A stretch of DNA of 64,000 bases, taken from NCBI GenBank assembly GCA_016710465.1, contig JADJVS010000014.1, positions 1,302,001 to 1,366,000 of the forward strand. Reading direction: 5' to 3'. The notes below the pieces were generated by a model. That model worked only from the letters and a program-made list of their open reading frames with translations. It did no database searches and was not told the origin of the DNA. This document shows, one piece after another, positions 24,245 through 34,312 of the stretch (position 1 is its first letter; the number at the start of each line of letters is the position of its first letter). A program made the position numbers and the translations under genes. The stretch is from Sulfuritalea sp. Lineage in GTDB: Bacteria; Pseudomonadota; Gammaproteobacteria; Burkholderiales; Rhodocyclaceae.

Positions 24245-24958
24245 ATGCGCGAGAGCGGATTCAATTTGATCGAAATCCTGATCGTCGTGGCGATCGCGGG
24301 GATTGCTCTGGGAATTGCCGTGCCTAACCTTCAGGAAATGATCGTTACCGCTCGGACCCGCGGCGTCAGCGAGTCGATTCAGTCCGGATTGTTGCTTGCG
24401 CGCTCCGAGGCGATCAAGCGCAACGCGCTGATGCGGTTTCAGCTCGTCTCGACCATGACGTCTACCTGCGCGGCCAGTGCCACGTCGCGGCTATGGGTGG
24501 TTACGCAATATACCGGCGCGACGACGCCGTCAAATACGCGCGGCGAGCCTTGGGCGCGTTGCCATATCGCGGGCTACTCCCCCCCCGATCAGGAAGAACC
24601 TTGTCCGACGTCTCCGGCCTACACGGTGGATCTTGCGGCGAACCCGCCGACGGCGGCGAGTTGCAGCGCCGACCCCTTCATCGCCTATAAGAGCAGTACC
24701 GAATCCGTTCCCAATGTTGACGTGTCGGCGACACCAGCCACTGTCGGCGCGCTCGCTGGCTTTGTAATCACGTTCGGACCCTTGGGTCAGGTGGTGCCAA
24801 GTTTCGACGGGACCACCACGCAGCCCGCGACTACCGCGACCGTTGCCGTTGGCCCCAGCTCCGGAACTGGGCGCCGCTATCGGGTGACCGTCAGTGCCAA
24901 TGGCAGCGTACGTCTGTGCAGCCCCGATTTGCCGGTCGGCAATTCAATGGCCTGCTAG
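24245..24958 (+). CDS. FimT/GspH-type pseudopilin
   Basis: This 237-residue pseudopilin has the site SG|FNLIEILIVVAIAGIALGIA near its N-terminus, with Glu at +5. The GspH/FimT feature VSESIQSGLLLARSEAIKRN follows. Six Cys are scattered through the Ser/Thr-rich C-terminal part. It starts one base after the previous stop. FimT/FimU-like pseudopilins prime pilus assembly; FimT also helps DNA uptake in some bacteria, which is a possibility here only by family. Confidence 0.87.
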   Translation: MRESGFNLIEILIVVAIAGIALGIAVPNLQEMIVTARTRGVSESIQSGLLLARSEAIKRNALMRFQLVSTMTSTCAASATSRLWVVTQYTGATTPSNTRGEPWARCHIAGYSPPDQEEPCPTSPAYTVDLAANPPTAASCSADPFIAYKSSTESVPNVDVSATPATVGALAGFVITFGPLGQVVPSFDGTTTQPATTATVAVGPSSGTGRRYRVTVSANGSVRLCSPDLPVGNSMAC

Positions 24959-24967
24959 GAGAATCGA

Positions 24968-25417
24968 ATGGCCGAGTCAATTTCGCCGCAAATCCGTCGC
25001 CAATCGGGATCATTCATTATCGAGGCCTTGATCAGCCTGGTTCTTTTTGGCGTTGGCTTGATGGGACTACTTGCGCTTACAGCGCAGGGCCTGAACCAGG
25101 TCGGACAGTCCAAGGCCAGAAATGATGCCAGTTACATGGTTGGCGAGTTGCTGTCCGAAATGTGGGTCAGCAGCAACGTCAACCTGACCACATGGGCGGC
25201 GCGTCTACAGGCGGCGATTCCAGGGGCCACCGGTCTGGTGTATCTGTCGTCCTGCAACTGCTCAGCCACCGTGACAAATGTTTGTTCTAGCCCTGCAAGC
25301 GGAACCATTGCCGTTGCCAATCCGCAAGCCGTGACGGTATGCGTCAGTTGGACGGATCACAAGGATTCGGCCAATCCGCACCGCTATCAAGCCAGCAGCA
25401 TGATCACGCGCAACTAA
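24968..25417 (+). CDS. pilV: PilV-type minor pilin
   Basis: This 149-residue protein has a longer basic leader, a Gly before SFIIEALISLVLFGVGLMGL, and the Glu five residues after the cleavage site. The body contains ELLSEMW and several Cys typical of PilV. An AGGAGAATCG ribosome site precedes ATG 24968. It sits in the usual FimT-PilV-PilW-PilX order and would be part of the tip or priming complex. Confidence 0.87.
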   Translation: MAESISPQIRRQSGSFIIEALISLVLFGVGLMGLLALTAQGLNQVGQSKARNDASYMVGELLSEMWVSSNVNLTTWAARLQAAIPGATGLVYLSSCNCSATVTNVCSSPASGTIAVANPQAVTVCVSWTDHKDSANPHRYQASSMITRN

Positions 25418-25443
25418 CCGATATGCGGAAAGGCAGAGCGATC

Positions 25444-26430
25444 ATGCGTCGTCAACGTGGTTTCAACCTGATAGAACTAATGATCGGGCTTGCAATCAGC
25501 CTAATGGGTCTGGCGGCGGTTTCCGGCGTGATGATGACGTTTTCTAAGAAGCGCACGGCGATCACGCAGTCCATGGCCACCCAGGACAATGGTGTTATGG
25601 CATTGTATCGACTGGAACGAGACATCAGCCAAGCTGGCTATGGGCTAGCCCCCTTGCAGTCCTGCACAACCGTGGTCGATGGATCCAATTCGTTCGTGCC
25701 CTATGGCGTGATTATCGGCGATGGTGGCGCGGGTGTATCCGACACGATCACCGTGCAAGGAACAAACCCTGCTTCGGGAATTCCAGGAACGGAATTGACA
25801 GTCAGTGGTGGTAACACGATGTCCTCGAGTGCATACAATGTGCGCTCGGCGGTTGGTTTTAGCGTAAATGATCGCGTGGTTGCGACCAATTTTCTGCCAA
25901 CCTGCACCATGACGACGGTGACGGCGGTCAACACCGGCGCCACGCCGAACACGATCAGTTATACACCGTCTCTGACCGGCAACAGCAACGCGGGTTATCT
26001 CGTATATTTCGGCGCCGCGGGAGAGTTTTTCAGCAGGCGCTACTCGGTTTCGACCTCGACGATGACCGTTGGCGATTATCCGCTATACACCGCCGCCCCG
26101 CTTGTTGATGACATTGTATTTCTCAAGGCGCAATATGGTCTCGCCGATACGACGTCCAGTACCACGGTTACCCGCTGGGTCAGCGGTGCGACAGCGCTGA
26201 CCAGCGCCAACGTCGGGCGGGTCGTTGCGATCCGCGTCGGAGTCGTCGCGCGCAGCGCGGCGCGCGAAAACGAAACCATCGAGCAGCCTAGTTCGATCGT
26301 TGTTTTCCAGGAGCTGTCCGATAGTTCGGCAACGGTCGACGCGGTGAGCTACACGCTGCCCGACATGCGGTCGCGGTACCGTGCCTACTCCACAATCATT
26401 CCCCTGAAGAACGTCATATGGACTCGCTAG
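25444..26430 (+). CDS. pilW: PilW-type minor pilin
   Basis: This 328-residue protein has the N-terminus RQRG|FNLIELMIGLAISLMGLAAVSG and the PilW pattern of ALYRLERDISQAGYG followed by a long beta-rich domain. It ends in the typical SYTLPDMRSRYRAYSTIIPLKN (split). ATG 25444 is chosen because it gives a short basic leader; an in-frame ATG at 25423 is possible. It overlaps pilX by 13 bases. Confidence 0.87.
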   Translation: MRRQRGFNLIELMIGLAISLMGLAAVSGVMMTFSKKRTAITQSMATQDNGVMALYRLERDISQAGYGLAPLQSCTTVVDGSNSFVPYGVIIGDGGAGVSDTITVQGTNPASGIPGTELTVSGGNTMSSSAYNVRSAVGFSVNDRVVATNFLPTCTMTTVTAVNTGATPNTISYTPSLTGNSNAGYLVYFGAAGEFFSRRYSVSTSTMTVGDYPLYTAAPLVDDIVFLKAQYGLADTTSSTTVTRWVSGATALTSANVGRVVAIRVGVVARSAARENETIEQPSSIVVFQELSDSSATVDAVSYTLPDMRSRYRAYSTIIPLKNVIWTR

Positions 26431-27089
26431 CAGCCCTGCACAGGCCCGCGCGCCAACAAGGATTCGTCCTGATCTTGGCCTTGGTGATCATGGTCATCAT
26501 CACGCTGTCTTCGGTCGCGATGATCGCGAGCTTGCGCGGCGGGATTTCGGCATCCGGGAACATTGCCTTTCGCCAGGCAGCCACCCGTGCCGCCGATGTC
26601 GCGGTTGACGGGGCATTTCAGTGGGTGCAAACCAATATGGCCACGGCCGGCGGTCTGGATAACAACCTCGCCGCGTCCGCCGCGCCGCGCTATTACGCCA
26701 CCATGAACGCCGCCGATTCCGACTGCAAAAAGGATGGTGTTGCCGGAAGCTTTAGTCCGCAGATGTATCGGTTCAGTGATTCCGTGGTTGGAACGGATAC
26801 GTTTCCCTGTGCCGCCTTGGTGTCGAGCAGCCCGGCCGGGTACTCGCTGTATTACGTCGTCCATCGCATGGCCAATGCGACGGGTGCTTGCCCGACGCCA
26901 GCGGGTTGCCTGGCTCCCGCGATCGCGGCTTCGTCGTCAAGTGGCGCGGGTTGTTCGATGGACCCCACCAGCGCCAGTTTTTGTGGCGCCAGCGCCACCA
27001 CGACCAATACGCTCGTCTATTACCGAATCACGATCAAAGTGGTCGGCCCACGCCAGAACAATCGTTACATCCAGGCCTTTGTCTATTGA
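26418..27089 (+). CDS. pilX: PilX-type minor pilin
   Basis: This 223-residue protein has RQQG|FVLILALVIMVIITLSSV. It lacks Glu at +5, as is common for PilX/GspK-like tip proteins. The FRQAATRAADVAVDGAFQW stretch is the long alpha-1 continuation. Its start lies inside the end of pilW. The next gene is pilY1, the normal order for the minor-pilin tip complex. Confidence 0.85.
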   Translation: MDSLAALHRPARQQGFVLILALVIMVIITLSSVAMIASLRGGISASGNIAFRQAATRAADVAVDGAFQWVQTNMATAGGLDNNLAASAAPRYYATMNAADSDCKKDGVAGSFSPQMYRFSDSVVGTDTFPCAALVSSSPAGYSLYYVVHRMANATGACPTPAGCLAPAIAASSSSGAGCSMDPTSASFCGASATTTNTLVYYRITIKVVGPRQNNRYIQAFVY

Positions 27090-27121
27090 CATTGCCTGCC
27101 AGCAATCGAAGAGGTGACTCC

Positions 27122-30100
27122 ATGAACCACTTTCAAATTCGAAAAGCCATCGCCTGGGTCCTCATTCTGGCGTTGTGCATGGGCAATGTTTCCCAGGCCG
27201 TGGCGATTACACTGACCCTGGCTTCGACACCGCTTGCGGCAAGCACGACATCCGTGGTGCGTCCCAACCTGATGTACGTGCTCGACGATTCCGGATCGAT
27301 GGCTTGGGATTACACACCCGACTACATCAACGATGCGACCATTACCGATCCGACCAATGCCGGCGTCGGACCTCCCGGGTCCTCCGGCGATACCGGTTCG
27401 GTCACCATCTCTGGCGGCGTCATCACGGGAATAACCGCGGTAGGCGGCAACACCTACGGCAACGGGACGCCAACCGCCGTGATCATGGGCGCCGGAACCG
27501 GCGCCTCGGCTTCGGTCACGATGAACACGACAACCAACAAGATCCAATCGGTAACCGTCACCAATGGCGGATCTGGCTACGTCGCTGGGACCACCTTCGT
27601 TACGTTCGTTGGTGGTTTGAGCAGTTCCGGCTGGGGCATGTGCTGGGGCACGACCGGTGCCAGCAACCAAGGTGGCGCACCGAAGGATACATCGTCTTCT
27701 CCGAACTGCACCACGCGGTCTCAGATGCCCTACGCAACCAGTGCCATCAACTATCAATATTATGATCCGGCGATCCGTTATTTGCCACCGATCAAGGCCG
27801 ATGGAACCTCCTATTCCGCCGCCAGCACGACTTCGCCGGCGTCAGACGGGTTCACCGGCGGTGCGGGCACGGCCAACCTGCTGACCACGGGGTGGGAGCA
27901 CGAAATATGGTGCAGCACCGCCAGTCCGAGTCCGACTCCCACCAAGGACAATATCGCCACCCATGCGCAGTGCAAGGAAAACACGGACACATCGAGCGAC
28001 AACCTGTACCCGAACGTAACCTATACCTTTCGCAAGACGTACAACGGTCCCGCTTTCTACTTCACCATGGATCCCTCGGAGTACTGTACAAGCACTACAT
28101 ATACCAGTTGCGTGACGCGGGCCGACGCGTTGGCTTCGGCGACCCCGTTCCAGATTGGCGGCATCAACTACAACGTTCCCTCCAAGTATCGTTGGTGCAG
28201 TTACTACAACCCTTATTCGAAAAGCTTCAGCACCGATTGCCAGGGCAGACGCGACCTCGACCATTACGTGCCCAACTATCTTGGTGGCTGGGTCAGTTCG
28301 TCAGGCGCCACTGGGCTGCATTCCACGGCGATTCTGCGTATCGGCGAGACCAATCCTTCCAACACGCCGGGAACCACTACCGGGCAACAGATCACCGGGC
28401 TCACCGTCGGCGGTGTCGACGTAGTTGGCGGCACTACGTTCACTGCTGCCTCCAACGGTGACCAGAACACCGTGGCGACCAACGTTTGCAATGCGATCAA
28501 GGCCAACACGGCCAGCAGCGGCTATACCTGCTCCACCACGAACAACCGGGTTACGATCGAAGCTTCGGCGGTGGGTACCGCAGCCAATGGCAGTTCAGTA
28601 CTGGTCAGTGGGCCGAACGTTGCAGGCGCCAATTCCGTCGGCTCGATTTCAGTGCGCCCCGACGGCGTGACGTCCGGCCTGCAGATGTCCTCGATCACCA
28701 TTCCCAATACCAATACGGGTACCAACGATCAGCTCCTGAATTCCACTGTAACCGCGGACGGTACCCAGAACAACACCGCGAAGATGATCTGTGACGCGAT
28801 CAACGCGAATTCCTCCAGCGGATATTCGGCGCGCGCCAATACAATCGCCAACCTTGGCAGCGGTTCGCCATCCGCCTGGGGAACCTGTGTCGCCAACGCC
28901 GACGGATATCTGCAAATCAAGCGCAATGCGACCGATACCTACGTTAATGGCGCGGCCATCAGCTCGGCGGGACCGGCGGCTGGGGTGATCTCCAGCGGCG
29001 CGATCACCATCACCGCCACCACCGGTGCATCAAGCATCACGGATGTGACGCTGGACACCGACGGCGCGGCCGGGCCAACTGCCCCAGTCTCGATTCTGAC
29101 CGGAGGCACACTCAGCATCGCCGATGGCACCGCCACCACGGCCATCGCCACCGCGCTGGCGGCCAAGATTGGCGGCAGCGGTTGCACCGGAACTGCATCG
29201 GGCGGTACCGTCACGATTTCCGGTTGTACCTGTACCGCCGCCTCCTGCCCGATCGTGGTGACGTCGCCCAGTTCGGCCTCGACGGGGACGCTGAAGGTGA
29301 CCAGTACGACGCACAGCTATGCCGCCAGGCTGGGTGGCATCCAGGTGAATTCCGTGGATATTGCCAGTGCAATATCGGAGACAACGCTGACCAATGGCCA
29401 GTCCGTCTCGGCGAACGCCACGTCGGTGAAGAACGCCATCACCGGCAACGGGTTCACGGCCGCGGTGCCGGTGTGTACCGGCTCGGGCGACGCCATGACC
29501 TGCAACATCGTGGTTACCGCCCCGGCCGGTACCGCCTACAACGGCAAGTCCTTCAGCTTTCTCGCCGGCGCGGCATCCAGCGGTGCCGCCACCAGCCCGA
29601 CCTGGTCCTTCAGGATCGATCGCGCCACGGCCGACAATGCGCTTCTCGATTACATACGCTGCGACGCGTCGAACAGCAACAGCACAAAAATCTACGCGCT
29701 GTCTTCCGATGCGAGTACGGGTACTGCCACTGTTGACACCCTGCAACGCACCACCAACCTGGCCAATGACCTGAACGCCGCCGGCACCAACGGCTATACC
29801 TACAGTTGTGTTCGGCAAGGCGGCACGATCGACAATTACATTTGTGACGTCACCGGTCCGACCGGCGCGAGCAACTGTACGGCGGATCTTGGCTACAACG
29901 CCGACAAGGACGCCACCATCACCCTGGATACCTATAGCAAGACCAGCACGGGCGGCATGGTATGCAGTGCCGCCACCTGGGAGTTTCAAATCACCACGAC
30001 CAATGACTGGGATTCCGTCACCGACATAAAGTGCGATACCACCAAGACCATTACCGAAACCGCGTGGACCGGCGACGGCAATAGCGACGACCGCCGGGAC

Positions 30101-33100
30101 TGGTTGGAATGGTATTTTGAGAACAAGGATGGCAACGGCTATTCCTACTCCTGCAACAGCAACCATGGCGCCAACACGCTGACATGTACCGTGACGGGTC
30201 CGACCACTCCGGCGGCCTGTACCACCCTTGCATTCACCAAATCGGGCACGATCAATTTGACCTACAACAACAATGTTTCGCAGAGTTGCGTGGCCGATAC
30301 CTCGGCAAGCTGGCGTTTCACCATCAATACCGCCACCGCCGACAGCAAATACATCAATTCGATCAAGTGCGGCACCACCGACACCATTGCTGTCGGCACC
30401 GTCAGCACCGGCACCAGCTCCAGCGCGGAAGTGACGCGCATCAACAACCTCGCCGCCAGCATCGAGGCGAATGACGCCAATGGCTATGTGATCACCTGCG
30501 GCCGGGCAAACACCACGGATGCCTTTGCCGACTGCACCATCACTGGCCCGGCCGGCGTCAACGCTTGTCTCGGCGCGGATAGCGACGATGGACACAACTG
30601 CGCCGCAGGCAACATGTCGTTCAGGTACAACGGCAACGACGACAGCTCCGGCATCGCCTTCAGCGGAACCGGATTCAGCAGCAACGACACGAGCGGCAAC
30701 TGGCGTTCCTGTCTGCCCGCGACGGGTAACGGTAGCGCCACCGGGACGGCGATCGACAATTTCGCCCCCTACCTGTTTACGGTCAGCCCGTTTTCCGGTG
30801 GTACGCCGTCCCAGGGAACAACTCCGACAGCGGTCACATCGACCAATGTCGGTCCGATCCTCGTCAATACAGTTGCCATGAGCAGCCAGGGCGCGCCGGC
30901 GGTCACAGCGATTCCGACAAATGCCAGCGGCTCTGGTCTTGATGTCCTGGCGATGGCCGGGGGCCAGGCGCCCGACGGCTCGACCAATAATTGGAACAAG
31001 GTTGGCATCTTCAAGCGACATGATCTCGTGACCGGCCAAACCTATAGCCGCGAGTCCGGGCGTACCGACTGCGTTGGCGCGACATGTACCTACACCGAGG
31101 AATTGCAGAATTTCGCCAACTGGTACAGCTACTACCGCACCCGCATGTTGATGATGAAATCGGCCACGACGCAGGCTTTCAGTCAGCTCGATGGCAACTA
31201 TCGCGTCGGCTATGACAATATCTGCAACGCCACCGGCTCATCGGTAATCCGAGGCGTGGCTCCCTTTACCGGGACCGCGCGAGCCAACTGGTGGACTTCG
31301 CTAACCACCGAAGCCCCAAATTGCGCCACGCCCTTGCGCGCGGAAACCGCCAAGATCGGACGTTATTTCGCCGGCAAGGTGGGTACGCCAGACCCCCTGG
31401 AATACTCGTGCCAGCAGAACTACATGATCCTGGTGACCGACGGCTATTGGAACGAACCCGAGAGCTCCAGCATCAAGGGGGTAAATGACGCGGACATTGG
31501 CAACACGGACAATTCATTGACCACCGCGGCGCGGCCATACTTTGACGGCCAGATGAGTTCCACAACGTGCCCCTCGGTCGGCGCCGGCAATCGTTCCGCC
31601 GCCAGTTCCTGCCGCACACTGGCGGACGTTGCCTGGTATTTCTACAGCACCGACCTGCGCACCGTGGCGTTCGGCAACCACACCAATGGCACGACGGACG
31701 TGTCCACCAATAATGTACTGACCACCGCGGACGACAAGAATCAGGCGCAACACATGAATTTTTTCGCCATGGGTCTCGGTATTGACGGCAAACTGGCCTA
31801 TCAGTCGGACTATCAGACGGCCAGCACGGGTGACTACGCCGCGATTGTCGCCGGTTCGAAAAACTGGCCGGCGGCGGCGAATCTCGATCCGACGGGGGTC
31901 GATGATCTCTGGCATGCGACCGTAAGCGGGCACGGCAAATACTTCAGCGCGCGCAACGTACCCAACGTCGTTGCGGGTCTGCGCGAGGCGCTGAACAAGA
32001 TCGGCGCACGTGTGGGTTCGGCTGCCGCGGCGGCAACCTCCAACCTTGAGCCGGTGGCAGGCGACAACTTTGCCTACGTGGCAAGCTATGCCACCGTAGA
32101 CTGGACGGGTGACCTTCAATCGCGGTCGATCGACGTGAATACCGGTGATGTGTCGTCGTCCACCGACTGCAGTAGTGCCGGAATCAGCACCACGATTAGC
32201 GGCCTTAGCGGCGCAAGCACGATTACCGTGGGCAGTTCCGCCGGCTTGGTGGTGGGCGCCACTGCAACGGGTACGGGCATTGCCCCCGGTGCCGTGGTGA
32301 CGATCATCGCCGGTACCACCCTGACACTTTCCCTCGCCAACACCGGAGCGGTTTCCGGTGACGGCAGCTTCAACTACGGGTGCCAGTGGTCGGCTCAGGC
32401 GAAACTGGACAGTTTGTCCTGGTCGGCGCGCGATATCTACATTGCACCCAGTACGCCAGCCACTGGTGCGGCCCTGAGGCTATTCACCCATGGCAATCTG
32501 AGCGGCAGCGAAGCGGCCTATTTCGATCCGAGCAGCCTGAGTCAGTACGGGGCATTGTCGGTGAGCAATGCGTCCGATATCACGGCCAGCAACCTGGTTG
32601 ACTTCCTGCGTGGCAATCGTGGCCTGGAGCAGGATGGCGATATTTCTCACGCCCAGATATGGCGTCGTCGTCAGCACGTTTTTGGCGACATCGTAAATAC
32701 GCAACCTGTCTACATGAAGGCACCGAGCGCGTCCTACGCCGATTCCGGGTATTCCACCTTCAAGACCAGCGGAACCGCCGCCAGCCGCAAGCCTGTGGTC
32801 TTCGTTTCGTCGCAGGATGGGATGCTTCATGTAATCAATGCTCACACCTCTTCGGTGACCATGGGCAGCCGTTCGGTGGCGCCCGGCGAGGAAGTCTGGG
32901 CATTTGTTCCGTCGCAGGTCTTGACGAGCATGAAAGTTCTCGCCGACGTCAACTACGGCCACCGCTACTTCGTGGATGGACAGATCACCATTGCCGACGT
33001 CGATTTTGGCGGGGGGGATTGGCACACAATACTGGTTGGTGGTCAGGGTGCGGGCGGGACCTCCTACTACGCCCTGGACGTGACGGATCCCCTGAGTCCG

Positions 33101-34312
33101 AAGTATCTCTGGGAGTTCACCCATACCGATCTCGGATACACCATCTCTAACGTGATTGTGAGCAAGCTGCCCAACGGCGAATGGGCGGTATTGTTCAGCT
33201 CTGGTTACAACAACGATAGTTCGGGCGGAAATGGTGACGGCTACCTGTTTGCCCTGAATCCAAAAACTGGCGTGCTGAAGACCGGCTATCCGATTCCAAC
33301 AGCGGCGGCATTGGTGCCGAGCCATCTTGGAAAGATCGCGGTCTGGGCGGACAACCCCTCAACCGACAACACTGCCCAGTACGTTTATTCGGGCGACCTG
33401 AACGGAGATTTATGGCGTTTCGATCTCGATCACACCAATACGGGCGCCGGCCACACCAACACGCAAGTGTTCAAGTTGGCGCATCTGGAGGTGGGCGGAG
33501 CCGCGCAGCCGATCACGACCAAGCCGGAACTGACGGCAAACGCGGACGGTGTCCGGATTGTTTTCGTCGGTACCGGCAAGTATCTGGAGACCGCCGACTT
33601 GACGAATACCGCGAGTCAGGCCTTCTATGCGATCAAGGATACGCTGGGTGCCGCCAACCTAGGTGGCGCATCCCAGGCCACATGGAATCCGCTTACCGAT
33701 ACGACCACGGTTAATGTTCTCGGGGTTCCGACGACGGTGCCCATGTTCCTTGCCCGCAGACTGATCTCCCAGAACGAAGCGTCGACCCCCATTACCGTGA
33801 CGGTGGATGGTACTACCCGTGCGGTGCGCATGATTTGCCCTGGGGCTTCTTCCACGGTTACCGTCGCGGGTGCCTGCAACAACGTCGACTCGACCACGAT
33901 GGACTGGAGCGTGTACGGTGGCTGGTATGTTCCCCTACCGGATGCCGGAGAGCGCATGAACGTCGATCCGAAGCTGGTGCGCGGCACTCTGGTGTTTGCC
34001 ACCAACATCCCGGCAGCCGACAGTTGCACGGTTGGCGGAAGTTCCTGGGCGAACTTCCTCGACTACTCGACTGGTCTGCCCGTTGATGGCGAAACCACGG
34101 TGTCGGTCAAGATTTCCGACTCGCTGGTGGTCGGTATCACGGTTGTCAAGCTGCAGTCTGGCGACTACAAGGCAATTGCCACCAAATCAAACTATCAACA
34201 GGAAACAATCTCCGTGCCGGTGTCGTCCTCTACTGGAGGTGGCGGTGGAGGCGGGTCGAGCGCAATATTCAGCGGCAAACGGGGATTGTGGCGGGAGTTT
34301 GAGGCGTATTGA
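27122..34312 (+). CDS. pilY1: giant PilY1-like type IV pilus tip adhesin
   Basis: This 2396-residue protein has a signal peptide (about 1-28), then a vWA-type MIDAS start at YVLDDSGSM (52-60). A very long Ser/Thr/Asn/Cys-rich insertion follows (about 400-1240). After it come FANWYSYYRTRMLMMKSA and the rest of the PilY1 N-terminal half, then the C-terminal beta-propeller (from about 1880; repeated D-x-x-G-x-x-W/Y-F strands such as SGDLNGDLWRFDL). PilY1 proteins are usually 1000-1500 residues, so this one is about twice normal. PilY1 caps the pilus, regulates retraction and binds surfaces, often with Ca2+. It ends overlapping the next start (TGATG). Confidence 0.9.
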   Translation: MNHFQIRKAIAWVLILALCMGNVSQAVAITLTLASTPLAASTTSVVRPNLMYVLDDSGSMAWDYTPDYINDATITDPTNAGVGPPGSSGDTGSVTISGGVITGITAVGGNTYGNGTPTAVIMGAGTGASASVTMNTTTNKIQSVTVTNGGSGYVAGTTFVTFVGGLSSSGWGMCWGTTGASNQGGAPKDTSSSPNCTTRSQMPYATSAINYQYYDPAIRYLPPIKADGTSYSAASTTSPASDGFTGGAGTANLLTTGWEHEIWCSTASPSPTPTKDNIATHAQCKENTDTSSDNLYPNVTYTFRKTYNGPAFYFTMDPSEYCTSTTYTSCVTRADALASATPFQIGGINYNVPSKYRWCSYYNPYSKSFSTDCQGRRDLDHYVPNYLGGWVSSSGATGLHSTAILRIGETNPSNTPGTTTGQQITGLTVGGVDVVGGTTFTAASNGDQNTVATNVCNAIKANTASSGYTCSTTNNRVTIEASAVGTAANGSSVLVSGPNVAGANSVGSISVRPDGVTSGLQMSSITIPNTNTGTNDQLLNSTVTADGTQNNTAKMICDAINANSSSGYSARANTIANLGSGSPSAWGTCVANADGYLQIKRNATDTYVNGAAISSAGPAAGVISSGAITITATTGASSITDVTLDTDGAAGPTAPVSILTGGTLSIADGTATTAIATALAAKIGGSGCTGTASGGTVTISGCTCTAASCPIVVTSPSSASTGTLKVTSTTHSYAARLGGIQVNSVDIASAISETTLTNGQSVSANATSVKNAITGNGFTAAVPVCTGSGDAMTCNIVVTAPAGTAYNGKSFSFLAGAASSGAATSPTWSFRIDRATADNALLDYIRCDASNSNSTKIYALSSDASTGTATVDTLQRTTNLANDLNAAGTNGYTYSCVRQGGTIDNYICDVTGPTGASNCTADLGYNADKDATITLDTYSKTSTGGMVCSAATWEFQITTTNDWDSVTDIKCDTTKTITETAWTGDGNSDDRRDWLEWYFENKDGNGYSYSCNSNHGANTLTCTVTGPTTPAACTTLAFTKSGTINLTYNNNVSQSCVADTSASWRFTINTATADSKYINSIKCGTTDTIAVGTVSTGTSSSAEVTRINNLAASIEANDANGYVITCGRANTTDAFADCTITGPAGVNACLGADSDDGHNCAAGNMSFRYNGNDDSSGIAFSGTGFSSNDTSGNWRSCLPATGNGSATGTAIDNFAPYLFTVSPFSGGTPSQGTTPTAVTSTNVGPILVNTVAMSSQGAPAVTAIPTNASGSGLDVLAMAGGQAPDGSTNNWNKVGIFKRHDLVTGQTYSRESGRTDCVGATCTYTEELQNFANWYSYYRTRMLMMKSATTQAFSQLDGNYRVGYDNICNATGSSVIRGVAPFTGTARANWWTSLTTEAPNCATPLRAETAKIGRYFAGKVGTPDPLEYSCQQNYMILVTDGYWNEPESSSIKGVNDADIGNTDNSLTTAARPYFDGQMSSTTCPSVGAGNRSAASSCRTLADVAWYFYSTDLRTVAFGNHTNGTTDVSTNNVLTTADDKNQAQHMNFFAMGLGIDGKLAYQSDYQTASTGDYAAIVAGSKNWPAAANLDPTGVDDLWHATVSGHGKYFSARNVPNVVAGLREALNKIGARVGSAAAAATSNLEPVAGDNFAYVASYATVDWTGDLQSRSIDVNTGDVSSSTDCSSAGISTTISGLSGASTITVGSSAGLVVGATATGTGIAPGAVVTIIAGTTLTLSLANTGAVSGDGSFNYGCQWSAQAKLDSLSWSARDIYIAPSTPATGAALRLFTHGNLSGSEAAYFDPSSLSQYGALSVSNASDITASNLVDFLRGNRGLEQDGDISHAQIWRRRQHVFGDIVNTQPVYMKAPSASYADSGYSTFKTSGTAASRKPVVFVSSQDGMLHVINAHTSSVTMGSRSVAPGEEVWAFVPSQVLTSMKVLADVNYGHRYFVDGQITIADVDFGGGDWHTILVGGQGAGGTSYYALDVTDPLSPKYLWEFTHTDLGYTISNVIVSKLPNGEWAVLFSSGYNNDSSGGNGDGYLFALNPKTGVLKTGYPIPTAAALVPSHLGKIAVWADNPSTDNTAQYVYSGDLNGDLWRFDLDHTNTGAGHTNTQVFKLAHLEVGGAAQPITTKPELTANADGVRIVFVGTGKYLETADLTNTASQAFYAIKDTLGAANLGGASQATWNPLTDTTTVNVLGVPTTVPMFLARRLISQNEASTPITVTVDGTTRAVRMICPGASSTVTVAGACNNVDSTTMDWSVYGGWYVPLPDAGERMNVDPKLVRGTLVFATNIPAADSCTVGGSSWANFLDYSTGLPVDGETTVSVKISDSLVVGITVVKLQSGDYKAIATKSNYQQETISVPVSSSTGGGGGGGSSAIFSGKRGLWREFEAY
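29594..30575 (+). repeat. three tandem ~110-codon repeats inside pilY1
   Basis: Three units begin at about 29594, 29967 and 30302. Each reads (S)xxWxFxI.xTxAD....I.C, then an acidic or Thr-rich spacer, then NGYxYxC....C.VTGP....C. The cysteines keep their places in all three. They suggest disulfide-stabilised small domains in the extended stalk or tip of the adhesin. A different, looser repeat type (GLTVGGVDV..., N.C.AI.AN..SGY) occupies about 28390-29560 before them. Confidence 0.7.
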
